From assembly GCA_031283915.1 (NCBI GenBank), contig JAITAY010000180.1, positions 1 to 7,711 on the forward strand: a stretch of 7,711 nt of DNA, given 5' to 3'. Under the pieces are notes generated by a model. The model saw only the letters and a list, made by a program, of their open reading frames with translations, made no database searches and was not told where the DNA came from. Origin of the DNA: Tannerella sp. GTDB taxonomy: Bacteria; Bacteroidota; Bacteroidia; Bacteroidales; Tannerellaceae. A program made the position numbers and the translations under genes. Positions 6,452 through 7,711 of this stretch are shown here, piece after piece; position 1 is the stretch's first letter; every line of letters starts with the position of its first letter.

Positions 6452-6485
6452 CAAAGATACAACATTTCCGGAAATTCCGAGCAAT
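6452..6485 (-). promoter_or_regulatory. Promoter of the nrnA operon
   Basis: TATCTTTG on the minus strand (6452-6459) fits the Bacteroidetes -7 box TAnnTTTG exactly. The upstream -33 element is weak: ATTG at 6482-6485, 22 bases away. The predicted start lies only two to six bases before the ATG at 6442, so the mRNA would be almost leaderless, or translation begins at the ATG at 6433. Confidence 0.6.
6464..6475. repeat. 12-bp perfect palindrome ATTTCCGGAAAT between the promoter boxes
   Basis: This perfect palindrome falls in the spacer between the -7 box and the weak -33 element of the nrnA promoter. A repressor bound there would block RNA polymerase. No matching regulator is in the window, and a 12-bp palindrome can arise by chance. 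Confidence 0.35.
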
Positions 6486-6817
6486 CTCACAATCAGAGAG
6501 AGGGATGAGATGTATGAGGATGTTGTTCCACGACACGCTCCTGTAATCTCATCGTTCATACATTCATTCGTCTTTACGGCCAAAAAGGCTGAAAATCCGA
6601 AATACCCCCGCGCAGGACAACGCCCAATGTCATCAAGTGAAGAGCAGTTACATAAAAAGCCGGAAGAATCGGCCAGCCTGCCCGGATTTCAGCATTTTGA
6701 GCCGATTTCGAAATTTGCTTCAAAATTTGTGTTGACAGGAAATAAACGACATTATGTATCGTTCTCAATGATGTATCATAATGGTATTTGAATTAAATGT
6801 ATCAGTAAAGGTTGTAT
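6486..6817. other. Divergent intergenic region, no gene seen
   Basis: This region lies between nrnA and deoC, which point away from each other. Short open frames exist on both strands (6510-6791 plus, 6574-6768 minus), but they overlap one another and have no recognisable motif. I could not find a convincing TAnnTTTG box for deoC. Its main content is the inverted-repeat block at 6577-6704. Confidence 0.5.
6577..6704. repeat. 128-bp block bounded by about 23-bp imperfect inverted repeats
   Basis: The left arm (6577-6599, containing GGCTGAAAATCCG) and the right arm (6683-6704, containing CGGATTTCAGC) are reverse complements with about three mismatches and one single-base gap. The core between them shows little further pairing. 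The arms share the GGCTGAAAAT string with the fold-back element at 3381-3538, so a decayed relative is possible. A regulatory or decayed mobile origin is not proven. Confidence 0.5.
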
Positions 6818-6849
6818 GGAAACCCCGGATGGGTTTCCGGAGATTTTTT
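6818..6849 (+). promoter_or_regulatory. Attenuator-like hairpin with T-run before deoC
   Basis: GGAAACCC (6818-6825) and GGGTTTCC (6831-6838) form a perfect 8-bp stem with a 5-base loop; after GGAGA comes a run of six T (6844-6849). An alternative stem, CCGGA (6825-6829) with TCCGG (6836-6840), cannot form at the same time. No plus-strand gene lies upstream to be terminated, so a leader attenuator for deoC is the simplest reading. The five-base gap between stem and T-run makes it an imperfect terminator. Confidence 0.45.
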
Positions 6850-6867
6850 ATAAAGCGAAGAGAATAG

Positions 6868-7578
6868 ATGAAACCGGGAAAGAAAGCAATCGAGATGAGC
6901 AGGAGTGAATTAGCCTCCTATATTGATCAATCTGTGTTGAAACCTGAATTTACCCAGGCTGAAATACGGAAGTATATTTTGGAAGGAATTGATTATGGCT
7001 GTAAAACTGTTTGTATCAATCCGGCCTCTCTGGAAATTGCCGGGGATTTATGCAAAGGCACAATGACAGGAATCTGTGTGGTTTGTGATTTTCCCTTTGG
7101 ATTATCAACAACCGAATCCAAGGTCATGCAGGCGGAATTGATTTGCAAAAACGGTGATATTGAAGATTTGGATGTGGTCGCAAATTACGGATGGATCAAA
7201 AGCGGCATGTGGGACGACGTCGGAAAGGAGATAGGCGCCGTAGCCTCTGTAGCACACAAATACAGAACCAGGTTAAAAGTCATATTTGAAACCGACGCAT
7301 TAACCCCGGAGGAGATCGCAAAGGCAACCGATACGGCCTGTAAGGCAGAAGCCGATTTCGTTAAAACATCAACCGGTTTCTTTACCGGTTCTGAAGCCAG
7401 GGGCGCGGCTCCGGAAGTAATAAAGATTATGCTCGACGCCGCCGCCGGGAGATGCAAAGTAAAAGGTTCCGGCGGCATTCGTACCAGAGAACATTTTCTC
7501 CAGCTAATTGACATGGGCATTGACCGCATGGGAATAGGTTACCGTTCGACTCCGGCCGTATTAAATGTATCAGAGTAG
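6868..7578 (+). CDS. deoC: Deoxyribose-phosphate aldolase family protein, short form with atypical phosphate loop
   Basis: This is a 236-residue class I aldolase of the DeoC family, which normally cleaves 2-deoxyribose 5-phosphate to glyceraldehyde 3-phosphate and acetaldehyde in deoxynucleoside catabolism. Visible active-site elements are YIDQSVLKP (18-26; the family usually has DHT), CINP with C49, LDVVANYGWIKSG with D102, FET with E141, VKTSTGF with the Schiff-base lysine K166, and VKGSGGIRT with K199. The C-terminal phosphate loop reads RMGIGYRS instead of the usual RIGTSS, so substrate preference may differ. Length fits the short bacterial and archaeal class rather than the E. coli form of about 259 residues. 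The ATG at 6868 follows a weak purine-rich site (GAAGAG); the ATG at 6895 is an alternative. Its codons look more AT-rich than those of the minus-strand genes. It stands alone between an attenuator-like hairpin and an insertion sequence. Confidence 0.88.
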   Translation: MKPGKKAIEMSRSELASYIDQSVLKPEFTQAEIRKYILEGIDYGCKTVCINPASLEIAGDLCKGTMTGICVVCDFPFGLSTTESKVMQAELICKNGDIEDLDVVANYGWIKSGMWDDVGKEIGAVASVAHKYRTRLKVIFETDALTPEEIAKATDTACKAEADFVKTSTGFFTGSEARGAAPEVIKIMLDAAAGRCKVKGSGGIRTREHFLQLIDMGIDRMGIGYRSTPAVLNVSE

Positions 7579-7594
7579 GGAGACGTTCCCTACT
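7574..7594 (+). terminator. Stem-loop at the 3' end of deoC
   Basis: AGTAGGGA (7574-7581) and TCCCTACT (7587-7594) form a perfect 8-bp stem with a 5-base loop, and the deoC stop codon lies inside the stem. No T-run follows, perhaps because the insertion sequence now begins right there. Termination strength is uncertain. Confidence 0.4.
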
Positions 7595-7711
7595 AGTGTC
7601 ATGTCAAATGTCAAATAATGGATAAAGTCTTTTCAGTTTCACTCTTGCATCTTCCGCAGTGAACTGCCAGTTAATTTTAGCATTCTTGTTATTTCCGGCT
7701 TTCTGCCATGC
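7594..7711 (-). mobile_element. End of an IS630-family insertion sequence
   Basis: The right edge holds the 3' end of a transposase gene and, just beyond its stop, a probable element terminus starting near the TAG at 7594. IS630 elements insert at TA, and TA dinucleotides lie here (CTACTAG). The terminal region carries three TGTCA strings (7597, 7602, 7609). The exact boundary cannot be fixed without the other end. Confidence 0.6.
7604..7711 (-). CDS. IS630-family transposase, C-terminal fragment cut by window edge
   Basis: The last 35 codons of a gene entering from the right edge are visible, ending at the TGA at 7604-7606. The sequence contains AKINWQFTAEDARVKLKRLYP, split here as AKINWQFTAE followed by DARVKLKRLYP. 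This is the characteristic tail of many IS630/Tc1-mariner-type DDE transposases (typically [AK]xxWQFTxxDAR.KL..LYP). The catalytic domain lies outside the window, so it cannot be said whether the gene is intact. It faces deoC tail to tail. Confidence 0.85.
   Translation of the reverse strand, partial: AWQKAGNNKNAKINWQFTAEDARVKLKRLYPLFDI

Noticed and set aside
6731..6757. TTGACA followed by TATGTA-like sequence as an enterobacterial-type promoter for deoC
   Set aside because: Spacing is too short and Bacteroidetes use a different promoter consensus; no TAnnTTTG box accompanies it.
6510..6791. 93-codon plus-strand and 64-codon minus-strand (6574-6768) frames between nrnA and deoC
   Set aside because: They overlap each other and the inverted-repeat block, and show no conserved motif or good start signal.
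7597..7616. Short TGTCA/TGTCAAA direct repeats
   Set aside because: They are few, very short, overlap the transposase stop, and are better explained as part of the IS end than as a CRISPR or iteron array.

Overview
The window looks like the chromosome of a gut-type Bacteroidales bacterium (Bacteroides, Phocaeicola, Parabacteroides or a relative). This rests on the protein families present, on promoter boxes of the Bacteroidetes type (TTTG and TAnnTTTG), on the weak Shine-Dalgarno sequences, and on the IS630 and fold-back repeats. Genus cannot be settled by eye. Base composition is close to balanced over most genes, while deoC at the right looks somewhat more AT-rich.

Left part (1-3068, minus strand): a three-gene operon reading leftwards. 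Its order is a Sec-exported TIM-barrel isomerase-like protein (2163-3068), a Tat-exported, probably lipidated Gfo/Idh/MocA oxidoreductase (717-2075), and a Tat-exported TIM-barrel protein cut by the window edge (1-683). A well-formed Bacteroidetes promoter precedes the first gene. Because all three products carry export signals, the usual label 'sugar phosphate isomerase' is unlikely to describe their substrates. I propose an extracytoplasmic sugar or glycoside oxidation and isomerisation route, of the kind known for 3-keto-glycosides.

Middle (3069-3538): an intergenic region with the operon promoter, a small palindrome, a terminator-like hairpin and a 158-bp near-perfect fold-back (MITE-like) element. 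The right end of this element provides the last four codons and the stop codon of the next gene.

Centre right (3524-6442, minus strand): a compact operon running nrnA-type DHH phosphoesterase, dgkA-type lipid kinase, then a ModF-like tandem ATP-binding cassette protein. Its promoter box lies only a few bases from the nrnA start. The terminator-like hairpin at 3320-3359 may be the operon's original terminator, now separated from it by the fold-back element.

Right part (6443-7711): a divergent intergenic region with an inverted-repeat block and an attenuator-like hairpin precedes a short-form deoC homologue (6868-7578) with an unusual C-terminal phosphate-loop sequence. Just downstream lies the end of an IS630-family insertion sequence, with only the last 35 codons of its transposase inside the window.
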